From: an uncultured Anaerobiospirillum sp.
GTDB lineage: Bacteria > Pseudomonadota > Gammaproteobacteria > Enterobacterales > Succinivibrionaceae
Assembly (NCBI GenBank): GCA_944392765.1
Contig: CALXXU010000009.1
Location: 1-53,080, forward strand
Direction of reading: 5' to 3'
DNA length: 53,080 nt
Shown: in pieces, positions 7,267-17,700 of the stretch
How positions within the stretch are numbered: position 1 is the first letter of the stretch
Layout: every line of letters begins with the position of its first letter
Program-made: the position numbers and the translations under genes
The notes under the pieces: generated by a model
Told to the model about the DNA's origin: nothing
The model's input: the letters and a program-made list of their open reading frames with translations, nothing else
Databases searched by the model: none

Positions 7267-8271
7267 TTACTCGCGGCAAACTTTGAGGGAGCGTTTGTGT
7301 TCGTACATCTTGGCATCAGCCTGAGCGACCAAAGCCTCAATGCTGTGAGCACAGACCTCCCAGGCACTGCCCACGGCCGCCAGCACCTTAGGAAAATGCG
7401 GCACTGCGTCATTGACCAGCTTATCTTTAAGGCGCTGCTCTAAGGTGGCAAGCTCATCTTGAGCGATGGCGGGCATAATCACCACAAACTCGTCGCCGCC
7501 CACCCGGAAGAGCTGGAAGTTATAGCCGTTTAAGACATCCTTAAGCTTATCGCTCACCATGCGAATGAGGAAATCACCACTCTCGTGTCCAAAGCTGTCG
7601 TTGATGCGCTTTAACTCATTGATATCGACAAAGAGCACCCCGATGATCGCGCCCCCGACACAAGGCAGCTCCAAGCTGGCGCCCTTGATCGGCATCAACA
7701 TCGCGCTTAAGTCCCACAATTGGCAGCTCTTAGCATCAGAGCTATCCTGCACTTGACCGCCATGGTGCTCAGCAAAGTAGGCGCAAAAGCTCTCATAGCT
7801 GTTGCGATTTTGCACGTTGGTTGCCGCATCGTAATGGGCTAAATGCACCAAGTGATCAAGCCGGTATTGCAATTGGCGTTCGCGCGTTTCCTCGCTTAGG
7901 AGCAGCGCACAAAAGCCCTTTTCCTTCCATGGACAGCTCTTAATGATGAGGTACTTCGCCAGCTCCGGGCTGTACTCGTGCAAAACCAAAGTTTCACCTT
8001 GGAAGGCGACACGATAATAGAAGTCGAGCCACTTCTTGGAGTTGATCTTGGAGAAAACTTCGCGATAAAAGAGACGATTGAGCAGGCGCTCAGGCGGCAC
8101 GCGAAATAAGCGCACCAGCTCTGCGTTGACGTAGCGGAAAATCCAGTCAATCGGCTTCCCTTCGTCATCGCACACCAGCTCGATCACGGTAAAAGCCGTC
8201 GGCAAATCATCAAAGCACTCATGCAAAGCCGCAAAGTTAAGACTCAATGCCCCTCCTTGTGAAGCAACCAT
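7267..8271 (-). CDS. PAS-like/GGDEF diguanylate cyclase
   Basis: A 334-residue protein that should make cyclic di-GMP from two GTP. Residues about 18-130 look like a PAS fold (TAFTVIELVCDDEG, IFRYVNAELVRLF) that may sense a small signal. Residues about 150-330 are the GGDEF domain, with LFVDINELKRINDSFGHE (metal and GTP binding) and an intact active-site VGGDEF near residue 257. The RxxD inhibitory site normally found five residues before GGDEF is not visible, so product feedback at that site is unlikely. There is no membrane segment or signal peptide. The ribosome-binding site (GTGGGA) is close to the ATG. A fragment of this gene lies at 4975-5113. Confidence 0.9.
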   Translation of the reverse strand: MVASQGGALSLNFAALHECFDDLPTAFTVIELVCDDEGKPIDWIFRYVNAELVRLFRVPPERLLNRLFYREVFSKINSKKWLDFYYRVAFQGETLVLHEYSPELAKYLIIKSCPWKEKGFCALLLSEETRERQLQYRLDHLVHLAHYDAATNVQNRNSYESFCAYFAEHHGGQVQDSSDAKSCQLWDLSAMLMPIKGASLELPCVGGAIIGVLFVDINELKRINDSFGHESGDFLIRMVSDKLKDVLNGYNFQLFRVGGDEFVVIMPAIAQDELATLEQRLKDKLVNDAVPHFPKVLAAVGSAWEVCAHSIEALVAQADAKMYEHKRSLKVCRE

Positions 8272-8401
8272 TTATCCCACGTTTGGTCTGCCTATTTAGG
8301 CGATAAGGCATCTAGGGCATAAAGTGTGCCCAAATGGCAGGCTTAACGCGCGCTTATTTCACGTAAGCTTCCTGAGCTTGAACCGCGTGAGTGCCAACTG
8401 G

Positions 8402-9097
8402 CTAAATGCCGCCAGTTAAGATAAAGCCCATAACAAAGATAAAGAGCAGGAAGGCACCAATGGCCTTGAGCACCAGCTTGCCCAGCTTGGTATTGACGAT
8501 GAGATTGTGCGCCTTCTTGATTTGCGCTTGGTTGAGGCGCTGATTGAGCTCGCTGGCACGGAATTGATAGCCGTTGTCGATCTCTTTGGCCTCAGCACGG
8601 GTGCCAATACGCCGCCCTAAGACCACAGGAACGCCCGAAACGCGGTAGATGTTGAAGCCATAGCCAAAGGCGTTTTTAAGCTGGGTCTCGCACTTGTAGC
8701 GCACGATGCCGTTGGCGCCCACTGCCACGCATTCATTGATGAGGCGCGCTTTAGCCTTTTCCTCGCTGCGCTCGCCGCGCTCTAACCCATAAAGACCGCG
8801 ATCTAAGACGTCGTAGCCGGGCACCAAATCCTCCTTGGCCACAACAAAGGACTCGGGCTCAACATACAGGGCATCGCCCACAAAGTCCGCGCGATTTAAG
8901 ACCTTGATCTCAGCGGCCTGCTGATAGCCGTTTTGGTCGGTGCTCGGGGTAAACTCAACCTGCATCTCCATCATCAAGTTAGAGCTATCTTCGCCTTGCG
9001 CCAACTCATTGCGGGTAAAACGATAGATATGGCCGTCCTCACCTTGGACGCGGCCCACACCCTTCTTATTGTCGTAGGTCGTGATTTGCCCTTGCAT
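8402..9097 (-). CDS. cold-shock-like/YbjQ-like protein with C-terminal membrane anchor
   Basis: A 231-residue three-part protein. Residues 1-68 look like a cold-shock/OB-fold domain (GQITTYDNKKGVGRVQGEDG, then VEFTPSTDQNGYQQAAEIKV). Residues about 95-165 resemble the YbjQ/DUF74 fold (EEKAKARLINECVAVGANG, VRYKCETQ, FNIYRVSGVPVVL). Residues about 205-231 are one hydrophobic helix (LVLKAIGAFLLFIFVMGFI), so it is probably tail-anchored in the inner membrane facing the cytosol. Its function is unknown; a membrane-held nucleic-acid or metal-responsive protein is one reading. It is transcribed alone, downstream of nadA and its terminator. Confidence 0.65.
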   Translation of the reverse strand: MQGQITTYDNKKGVGRVQGEDGHIYRFTRNELAQGEDSSNLMMEMQVEFTPSTDQNGYQQAAEIKVLNRADFVGDALYVEPESFVVAKEDLVPGYDVLDRGLYGLERGERSEEKAKARLINECVAVGANGIVRYKCETQLKNAFGYGFNIYRVSGVPVVLGRRIGTRAEAKEIDNGYQFRASELNQRLNQAQIKKAHNLIVNTKLGKLVLKAIGAFLLFIFVMGFILTGGI

Positions 9098-9119
9098 TGC
9101 TACCTCACTTAGGAAACCA

Positions 9120-9156
9120 AACAGGCTGCACTATCACTAGGACAGTGCAGCCTGTT
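9120..9156 (-). terminator. nadA terminator
   Basis: Perfect 13-bp inverted repeat AACAGGCTGCACT/AGTGCAGCCTGTT with an 11-nt loop. It lies 67 bp after the nadA stop and just before the start of the next gene; on the minus strand the stem runs into TTTGGTTT. Confidence 0.7.
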
Positions 9157-9222
9157 ATTGTAACGAATTTAGGCGCGCGCCACAGTGAAAAGGCTCACGC
9201 TCTTACCGTCATCTGCTCTGGG

Positions 9223-10296
9223 TTACAGGTCGTTAGGAACCGAACCTGCCTTTAACGCAGCCGAAAAAGCGAGCATGCGATTAAGCGGCTTTAAAGCGGC
9301 GACGCGAATGTCCTCAGGTACCGTAATCTCGTGCTTTTGTGGCTCTTTGCCCTCTAAGCACTCTAAGATCTTGCTCAGGGAATTTAAACTCATCCAAGGG
9401 CATTTTGCCCCATCTAAGCTTACGCCCTGCGGCGCAATCGCGGCCTCAATAAAGGTCTTCTCTGGGCAAGCCTGCTGCATCTTGTAGAAGATGCCGCGCT
9501 CAGTGGCCACGATATAGGTCTGAGCATCGTCCTTCTTGCTAAAAGCTAAGAGCTGCGAGGTCGAGCCGACGCAATCAGCTAAGGCGACGACTGAGGCTGG
9601 TGACTCGGGATGCACTAAGACCTTGGCCTCTGGGTACTGCTCCTTGAGCTTGATAATGCCGCTTGGGTCAAAGGAATCGTGGACCACGCAGCGGCCCGGC
9701 CAGCAGTAAACGTCCGTCTTGGCGTTATTAGCGATATAGGAACCTAAGTGGCGGTCTGGTAACCATAAGATTTCCTCGCCGCGTCCCTTTAAGTAATCGG
9801 CCAGCTCCACGGCTAAGGACGAAGTCACAATCCAGTCAGAGTGTGCCTTAACCTCAGCTGAGGTGTTGGCGTAAGCAACTACGGTCGCCTTTGGGTACTC
9901 GGCCTTAACGCGGATAATATCTTCGGTTTGGCAACATAAGTCCAGGGAGCACTCAGAATGTAAGTCCGGCATTAAGACGGTCTTCTCCGGCGATAAGATC
10001 TTGGCGGTCTCACCCATAAAGCGTACACCGGCGACCACGATGGTCTTAAGCGGACTATCCTTACCGACGCGGGCCATCTCCAAAGAATCACCGATAAAGC
10101 CGCCCGTCTCCTCGGCTAAGCGCTGGACAATCGGAGCAGTGTAATAATGCGCAATCAAGAGCGCTTGGTGCGCGATAAGCGCCTCCTTGACGCGATCAAA
10201 GAGCTGATGATCGGCGGCAAGCTCGGCCTCAGAGACCTTAGGTGGAATCGGAAAGTGCTCTGGGATCGTAATATCTTTGAGCATGATTAAGGACAT
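9223..10296 (-). CDS. nadA: quinolinate synthase NadA
   Basis: A 357-residue 4Fe-4S enzyme that condenses iminoaspartate with dihydroxyacetone phosphate to quinolinate in de novo NAD synthesis. Recognisable motifs are LLIAHYYTAPIVQ near the N-terminus, GDSLEMAR, VVAGVRFMGETAKIL, the Cys region SECSLDLCC, WLPDRHLGSYIA, CWPGRCVVHD, VLVHPESP, GSTSQLL and GAKCPWMSLN. The three cluster Cys positions (E. coli Cys113, Cys200, Cys297) appear to be kept. The length matches the E. coli enzyme (347). The start has AGGAG 9 bases upstream. No nadB or nadC lies beside it. Confidence 0.97.
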   Translation of the reverse strand: MSLIMLKDITIPEHFPIPPKVSEAELAADHQLFDRVKEALIAHQALLIAHYYTAPIVQRLAEETGGFIGDSLEMARVGKDSPLKTIVVAGVRFMGETAKILSPEKTVLMPDLHSECSLDLCCQTEDIIRVKAEYPKATVVAYANTSAEVKAHSDWIVTSSLAVELADYLKGRGEEILWLPDRHLGSYIANNAKTDVYCWPGRCVVHDSFDPSGIIKLKEQYPEAKVLVHPESPASVVALADCVGSTSQLLAFSKKDDAQTYIVATERGIFYKMQQACPEKTFIEAAIAPQGVSLDGAKCPWMSLNSLSKILECLEGKEPQKHEITVPEDIRVAALKPLNRMLAFSAALKAGSVPNDL

Positions 10297-10402
10297 GACC
10301 CTTTCTCCTATCTTTTAGGAAACGCAACAACGACGCCCCGACCGGGGCTGGTGCTATTGCCACAATCACACGCGACCGCGTGCCTCTTTGGCCCCAAAGG
10401 CC

Positions 10403-11221
10403 CTAAAGATTCTGTACTTTAATCGCAGCGCCGCCTGCCTGCAAGACGGCATTGTTAATTTGCTTCTCGGTACGCATCGCCCCTAAGGCGCGCAGACGTG
10501 AAGTGCATTCTTTGAGGTTGAGGCTAAACTCATGTTCCCAATTTGGGTCAACTTTTTCCCCGGCGAGCACCTTGCGCTCGACTTCTTCAGCGCGCTGATT
10601 TAAGGCTTGTTCAAGCGTAGCGAGCTCCTGATTTAACAGCTCATAACTGAGCTCTTCGGGCTCACCTTCAAGCCCATAGGCTTTGACCGGCACCGCGCCC
10701 ATCAAGGCAGCAGGGACAAAGCAGGCAAGCTTCTCCTCACGGCGCTTAACCTCCACTAAGTGCTGCACCCCGTGTACCACGTAAAGGAAGCTTGGCTTAA
10801 CCTCATAGCCCAATTCCTGGGCAAAATAAGGCTCTTGCTCGCGCTCAAAGGTGTCACAGAGCGCTGCGATCACGGAGTCTAAGGAGGTAATACCCGCCCC
10901 AGGCGTGGTAATTGGGTACGCCTGCAAGTCAGCAAGGTTCTGAACGCGAGCTGAGCACCACAGATCAGAACTACCTGGAGCGCGCTCGAGCTCAAGCCCG
11001 GTGCAGTAAGAGTGCAGCTCTGCTTGGCTTAAACAGGCTAAGGCCCGACGCTGCTCTGGGGTCTGAGGCAAGTAGAACCCACCGTCTTGATAATTGGCGT
11101 AATCAAAGGCCAAATTGCATAAGGCCATAGTATGGGGCACGTCGGCCTTGCCCTCAAGAGAAATCAGGCGCCAGACCGCCTCAGGCAGGCCTAACACCGT
11201 AATTTTGAACAGATACTGCAT
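10403..11221 (-). CDS. protein of unknown function
   Basis: A 272-residue protein without signal peptide or membrane helix. The first 50 residues (YLFKITVLGLPEAVWRLISL) faintly resemble the start of plasmid pRiA4b ORF-3-like proteins, but this is weak. The C-terminal half is charged and helical with possible coiled coil (LNQELATLEQALNQRAEEVE), ending in a Lys/Ala-rich tail. I chose the ATG at 11221 because GGTGG lies 7 bases before it and the recognisable strand pattern starts there; the open frame extends to 11332 without a ribosome-binding site. Its gene follows the minisatellite and the giant gene on the same strand. Confidence 0.6.
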   Translation of the reverse strand: MQYLFKITVLGLPEAVWRLISLEGKADVPHTMALCNLAFDYANYQDGGFYLPQTPEQRRALACLSQAELHSYCTGLELERAPGSSDLWCSARVQNLADLQAYPITTPGAGITSLDSVIAALCDTFEREQEPYFAQELGYEVKPSFLYVVHGVQHLVEVKRREEKLACFVPAALMGAVPVKAYGLEGEPEELSYELLNQELATLEQALNQRAEEVERKVLAGEKVDPNWEHEFSLNLKECTSRLRALGAMRTEKQINNAVLQAGGAAIKVQNL

Positions 11222-11430
11222 CGTTTTTCCACCAATCAAGTTAGAAGCTGATAGCTCTAACGCACCGTCGCCAGATACCGCCTCGGCCTGCCCATTTAAA
11301 GCCAGCTCCGCAATAAGCACACCCGCAAGCAACTCCTTATTCTAGCTAAGGCCAGGCCCATACGCCACTTAAAGCCCCATTTAGGGCGCCCCAAGTGCGC
11401 TTTGAGCAGCTGCGACCACCGGACGGCTCA

Positions 11431-11626
11431 GCGCAGCTGAGACGAGAGCTGGGCCGCAGCGCAGCTGAGACGAGAGCTGGGCCGCAGCGCAGCTGAGACG
11501 AGAGCTGGGCCACAGCGCAGCTGAGACGAGAGCTGGGCCGCAGCGCAGCTGAGACGAGAGCTGGGCCGCAGCGCAGCTGAGACGCGGGCTAGACCGCAGC
11601 GCAGCTGAGACGCGGGCTGGGCCGCC
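11431..11626. repeat. 28-bp tandem repeat, seven copies
   Basis: Seven head-to-tail copies of a 28-bp, G+C-rich unit (it begins GCGCAGCTGAGACG and continues with AGAGCTGGGCCGCA), starting at 11431, 11459, 11487, 11515, 11543, 11571 and 11599. The left copies are nearly identical and the last two vary (GACGCGGGCT). Each unit contains the palindrome CAGCTG and an AGAGCTGGGC element that can pair with it. The unit length is not a multiple of three, so the open frames over it are not a coding repeat. It lies between the end of the giant gene and the next gene. Confidence 0.95.
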
Positions 11627-11724
11627 GAGCTCACGTGAACGAAGACCGAGCCACCGAGCGACCAAGCTGCGCTCTAAATTGAGTCGGCCTTACGCTCACC
11701 TCACTGAGACCACTTAGTTAGCCC

Positions 11725-14700
11725 CTATTTCGGCTGGTCCTTGGAAGCTTTGGGTTCCTTTTGCTCCTTGGACTCTTTTTGCTCCTTGCTACCTGAGTTG
11801 ATGGCGTTCTCGGTGTAGAACTGGGCGTTGTTCGCCAAAATGTCGCTTAAGGCTACTTCCTGATCGAAGGAAATGGCGCCTTCCTCTAACATCTTGGCGA
11901 TCTCAGCTGAGGTGTAGCCTTCATTCATGAGATGGCGCAAACGCAGCTTAATGAGCATGTCACCGACCGCGTCGATATCCCATAGATCCACACCCTCGTT
12001 GATGAGCAGCTGGGCAAAGCGCTCGGCGACCTCAGGGGTGACCACCGAGAGCTCGGAGAGATCAAAGTCCGCAAGCTCTTCGTCTAAGAGCGTCATCTCA
12101 TCGCCCTCAAAACCGCTAGTCTGCTCTTGCGGCTGCGGTGCTTCAAACGGAGCGACAAGCGGCTCAACCATGTCGGGCTGCTCCAAGCTCTGATTAAAGC
12201 GCACGTTAGTATGGCTCTGCTCCGGCGTCATGCTAGGCTCTAGCGTCGTACCCTGAGCCGACTCAGTGCTAAGATTTGCGCCCGCAGCTGACGTCTGGTT
12301 TTGCGCCTGCTGCCGCGCCTCCTCTTGCGCTATGAGCGCCTGGGTCCGCTCAAAGATCCGCTCGATCTTAGCGCTGACCTCGCGGTCGATCTTTTGCATC
12401 TCGGCCGCACTTAAGGCCTTAAAGTAATCAGGCTTAGGCTCCACCGGCAAGACCTCAAGCGGCAGCGGCAGCTCCCGCTCTAAGAGCTTGTCCGGATCAA
12501 AGTTTGCGAGCACCTCAAAACTGCTCTCATTAGGCTTGACGGTATGGCCGCTGTGGCGCGCAAAGTACTCGCCCCCAGCCTTGATCTGCTCGATATCAAG
12601 TTCGATATCATTACGCCAAACATTAGGGGAGTACAGATACTCCGGCATGAAAGTCTCAAGGTCAAATTGCAAGCGCTGCATTTGCCGCTTATACACCGTA
12701 AACAAGGTCGGGACGTTTAATGGCCTGATCGTAGGCGCACTACCCTTGGCCTGGGTGATCTGAGCCTCGAGTTTTTGGGCTTGCAGGTTTAACGCCTGTA
12801 AATTGCGCTTCAAATACTCTTGCTCCGTCTTAAGCGCCTGCAAGAGCTGCTCTTGACGCTCGATCGTATCGGCACCATCGAGGAGCTCAGGATGATTGAT
12901 GTAAGTGTAGGAGCACTTTTGCTCCTCCGTGCGCGGAGCATTGCAACCCTGCTTGGTTGCTTGCACCCGGTTAAGGCAGGTCATTGGCAGTGCACCTAGA
13001 CCTACTTGGTAACGTTGCTCTGTCACCCCGGCACTCAAATCGAAATAAGCAGGAATGCCTAAAGCCGCGTTGACCGTGCTTGGCAAATAGTAGCGGTAGT
13101 CGCGCTGTAACTCTTGGGCCAGCTCAATTGGGTATTTATGCAGCTGATACCACAGTTTGCTGCGCTTGCTCTCACCAATCCGAGACAATTCATCAACAAA
13201 GTTGGTGACCGGGAGGTTTTGATCTAAGTTGTAACGCAGCTCACGACTGCCCACATCCCAATATTGCTGCTCTAAGAATAGCTCCAGCTTGCTTACAACA
13301 CTATGCTGATACGTGCCCTCACCCCATAAAGCTAAGGCTAACTTACGAGCGTCCCCCTTATAGCCGGGCTGAGTAGCGTTGATCTCAGCGCTGGCCTTAA
13401 ATTTGGTGAGCGGATCCATGAGGGTGAAAGCATCACAGATGAAGTGGGCCTGATAGTCATAGCCAGCCATCATGAGCGGCAGTAAGCGCTGCACTTCGCT
13501 GCCCTCATAGCTGCGGCCATAGGAAACATTGAGACCACTAGCCTGAGCATAGACGTACAGCGGTGGATAGCACAAGTATTGGGCGATCTCATCTGCATTG
13601 CTCAAACCCGCGCCCAGCTCACCTAAGCCCGCGTAAGAGTTAAAAGGCTGCTCCTCTAAACTTAATTGGTCGCCCACCCAAGCGCGCTTTAACTTAGCTT
13701 GCAAACGCTGTGGGAAGTACAGCTGCGCTAAGTTATAGCGATCACAGGCGTGACGCCACAGCAAGCTAGTGAGCTTGGAGAGCTCACAGGTGCGCACACT
13801 CAGCTCGTTTTGCTGGGCCTCGGCGAGCTTATCCCAGTGGCTATAGTTGTACCAAACCTTAAGGAAGGTATCGAGGCGCGGGTCAATCTCCGGATCACGG
13901 TGGCGCAATAAGAACTCAGGACGCGTGAAGTTAAGCCACAGCAGCATAAATTCAGCACGCTGCGGCGTGTACGGATAAAGTTCCTTGAGCTCGCGGGGCG
14001 CCAGGTCCACAACGCGGTTGAAGCCCTTACGATTACACTTAGGCTTAGGATTTGGTGCCTTGAGCGTGCTCGGATCTAAAATCCCAGCCTTTAAGGCCGC
14101 AACTTCATCATAGGTGAGCACGCGACAGAGCTTATTAGAAAGCTCAATGACCTGGGCACAGAAGGCAGCATCAAAGCCCATCAGCGAGCACAACGCCTCA
14201 CTCTTGAGCTCAGGCTCAGCACTGGTAAAGTAGCGTTGCAAATTAGGCGCGCAAGCTAAGAGATCGGGACTGGAGAGCCAATCAATCAGCGCTGGGTGCA
14301 GCACGCTGTCATCATTAAGATAGATCATGCGAGCCGGGGTCGCATCGCTGCTACTTAAGCTCAGCAGCATCCGCTCATACCAGCTCATATGATAAGTGGC
14401 CAAGCTATCGGCGCAATCGACCACCATCGCCTTTAACAGATAAGGCGGCGTGTCCTCAGGCAGATTGAGGTAACGGCACAGCTTGGCGGAAAATGACGAG
14501 CACTCACCGTCTATACCCTGGGTGAAACTCATGGCCTCACGCTGATCAGGGAAAGCAAAGCTCAGAGCGTACGAGGCCATGGTCGAAAAGCCGTCGTGGA
14601 GCTGCTCGTCTAAAGTGTCACGCTCAAAGCGCCATTTGTAGGCGACAAAAGGTACCGTGACCAAGGCCGAGTCAATCACGTCGCAGGCGCCATAGTAATA

Positions 14701-17700
14701 GCCCAGGCGCTCTAAGCGCGTGAGAAATTTGTGCTCGAGCTGGAAGCGCTCGTGCACATTTTGATCTAAGGTCTCACGCATCGTGATGAGGTAGATCAAG
14801 GTCGTAAGTGGGCTATCTTCCTCAAAGTACATGCGTGGTCTAAAGGCCTGCTGCTCATTGACATGGTCATACTTAGCCCCAAAGTGCTTGTGCAGATAGC
14901 GCAGATAAGTACCCGGACCATCATTGACCTCATCAAAGCTCAGCATCCCCGCGATATCCTCGTCTAACGGCGAGTTATCGGTATAGCGCTCATAAACGCC
15001 ATAGGCATCCTTAGCCTCAAAGTCTAAAGCCTTGGACTTGGTGCTGATAAGACCACTGCCTTCAGGCAGCGCAATCTTATCGCTGATAAAGCTTTGCAGG
15101 CGTGAGAACAGCTCACTGCTATGGTCAGCCCCAGAGGTGCCCACCACGATCGAGCTGCGCGGTTCTGGCGTCTTGACGTCCTGCACCTTACCGCCCAATA
15201 AGATCGAATCAGGGGCGCTCCCTTGCAGGCTGGCCACCACCTCACGCAGCTGACTTACCGGCTCTTCAATGGCCGGGGCCTCCAAGGTGCTGCCTTTTTG
15301 CTTGCCCTTTTGGGTCGAGCGCATCTCTTGGCGCGCACTTCGGGTGAGCTTATCGGCCTCGCGCCGTGCCGACAGATCAGCCTCGACGCCACGGCGGGTA
15401 CGTACGCGCTGTGGCATCTGCGAGCCTAAATCGAGACTATTGTGATCGAGCACCGTGCCATCGGATTTGATGCTCTTGGCGCGATAACCACTTGAGGCCT
15501 CGAGCCCAAAGAGATCAAGATCGTAGAGCAAGGAGATCTTGGTTAAGCGCTCCATGAGCACGGCGTAACCATAGTAGTCCTCATCATTAAAGAGCGGACC
15601 TTGGTACTGCGCACCAGACTCAAGCGCCGCCAGCAAAAGCTGCTCTTCGCGCGTGCGCTGATTATCTTCAGTCGGTGCCCCGTGCCGTCCCAGCGGCATA
15701 CCTTCGATCACCGGCGTTAAACCATGATCGCTGACCACCCCTAAATTAGACGGAGCCAGCCACTTAGCATCAGGATGCTGATGGCGCTCGTGGGCCAAAT
15801 TCAAATGCAGCCAAGCGACCTGGTAGCTTGAATTGGTGTAAGTCGTGCCAAAGGTGTGGTACGAATTAAAGTGCTCGTGGTAATTGCTCGGCGCGCGCGT
15901 GGCAATAAAACAGAGTTCCTCGGCGCTCTGATTCCAGCGCCGCTCACGGCGATCGTAGTTAAAGCCCCATAATTCATGGCCTTGGGCCACCGCCAAACGG
16001 GCCTGGGTCAAGTCCTCACTGTGGCGTAACTGTGGGGAGAGCAGCTGCGAGTGCTGCAAGACCGCGCCTTGATCGTCCGCGCCTAATTGCCGTAAGGCGG
16101 CATACGGCATAATCGAGCAGGTAAAGCCCAGCATGCCGATGACATCATCCAAGGAACTAGGATGATGCTCATCGCTGAAGGTGTAGCTGGTAAAGTGGCC
16201 GTCTTCAAGCTGGGTTAAGCGCTCAAAGTCATCCGGACTTAAGATACGCTCGATCGTCGCGCGCATCTTCAAGCTTTCCAGCAACTCGTGATAAGCCTTT
16301 TGCAGCTTGGTTGGGGGCAAATGCTTATTGGTCGCGTAGAAATCAGCAATCAGGGCGTCATCGCTCGGCTCAAAGAAGGCCTGCCGCTCGGCCTTGGTGA
16401 GCTGACACAATTGGTTGAGCTGCTTGCGCAAATCACGCAAGTGAGTGCGCGCGATCGCTGCCTCCGATTCTTCAAGGCGCATCTCATCGCCGCGCTCATA
16501 GTAGGCGATATAACCCGTGCTGGTGTCATAGACGTTGCCTAAGCTATCAGGTAAAAAGCGCAGCTTGCCCGGCACAATGCCATTGTAGTGCTCATTGAGC
16601 AAGGTGTAGAACTCTAAGAAGCCCTCGTGGGCCATCTTGCGCGCGAACTCGGTGAAGTTCGGGCTGGTGCAATCTAATTGCAGCACCTCCTCCATAAACT
16701 TGCGCGCCAGCTTGCTCTGCTCGTTTTCGATGAAGTTATGGCCAAAATCGTACTTAAAGAGGTGGCTTTGGCAATAGTAGAGGTAATTGCTGCAGCTATC
16801 AGGCATACCGCGCATCATGTCGCGGGCAATAATCGAGGTGAAGCTGCGCTTAGGCCCATGCGGCTTGCGGCTCAACTGCCAGCCATTGCGGCTGTACAAG
16901 ATGAGCTGATAGAGGCTCGAACATTGGCTGTAGAGGAAGTGAGTGCTGTTAAGCAAGATCTCAAGGTAGATCTCCAGCTCCTCGGGCAGCTCTTGGTCGA
17001 GGTAATAGCCCAAAGGCGCGCTACTTGCGCCATTAGGCAGCACTTGATCCCAATTGATGCCCCAGCACAAAGCCGCAGGGCTAGTGCTACTACGACGCCA
17101 GCGTACGCCCAACGCCCGCGCCAGCGACCCCGAGCGATCGTGCAGCCCAAGCTTTACCACCAAGTCATGGGCATCAGCACGCCACGCGTCAAAGTCATTG
17201 GAGCTGGATGCAGCGCTACTTGCGGCGCCCGCCCCACTAACCGCCGCACTAACCGTAGCACTAACCGTAGCACTAACCGTAGCACTAACCGTAGCCCCAG
17301 TTACCCGCTGAGCGTCCGCCGGGGCGTTATCCCCTGCTGCGTAGAGCACCTCATCGTCTGGCGCCGGCGCGGTCACCTGCGCCTGCGCCCCCTCCTGCGC
17401 GGCCGTTACCGTGTCTTCTGATTGCTGGGTATTAGGCTCATTGACCATCATGCTGGCGTTGATGCGCCGCTGCAACAGCTGCGCTAACACCTGGGAGAGA
17501 GCACTGCCATGCACCAAGCTCTCACTTAAGAACGGTGCGACCGCGCGCAGCGCATCCTCATGCGGCCGCATGATCGAACGCTCAAAGGCCTCGCCATAAG
17601 GCGCCACACTCAAGTGGGAGTAATTTAAGAGGGCATAGCGCTGGCCTACTCCCTTGCCCAAATTGCCTAAATAGCGGCAAAAGCCCTTGAACAGCGCAAA

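Noticed and set aside
11431-11626. CRISPR array
   Set aside because: The unit is 28 bp, which is CRISPR-like, but copies are contiguous without spacers and no cas gene is present.
11381-11665. Open frames across the 28-bp repeats
   Set aside because: Two overlapping minus-strand frames are open only because the unit has no stop codons; its length is not a multiple of three, there is no ribosome-binding site, and the product is pure repeat.
16678-17421. 247-codon plus-strand frame
   Set aside because: It lies fully inside the giant minus-strand gene, has no ribosome-binding site and resembles nothing; a shadow of G+C-rich codons.
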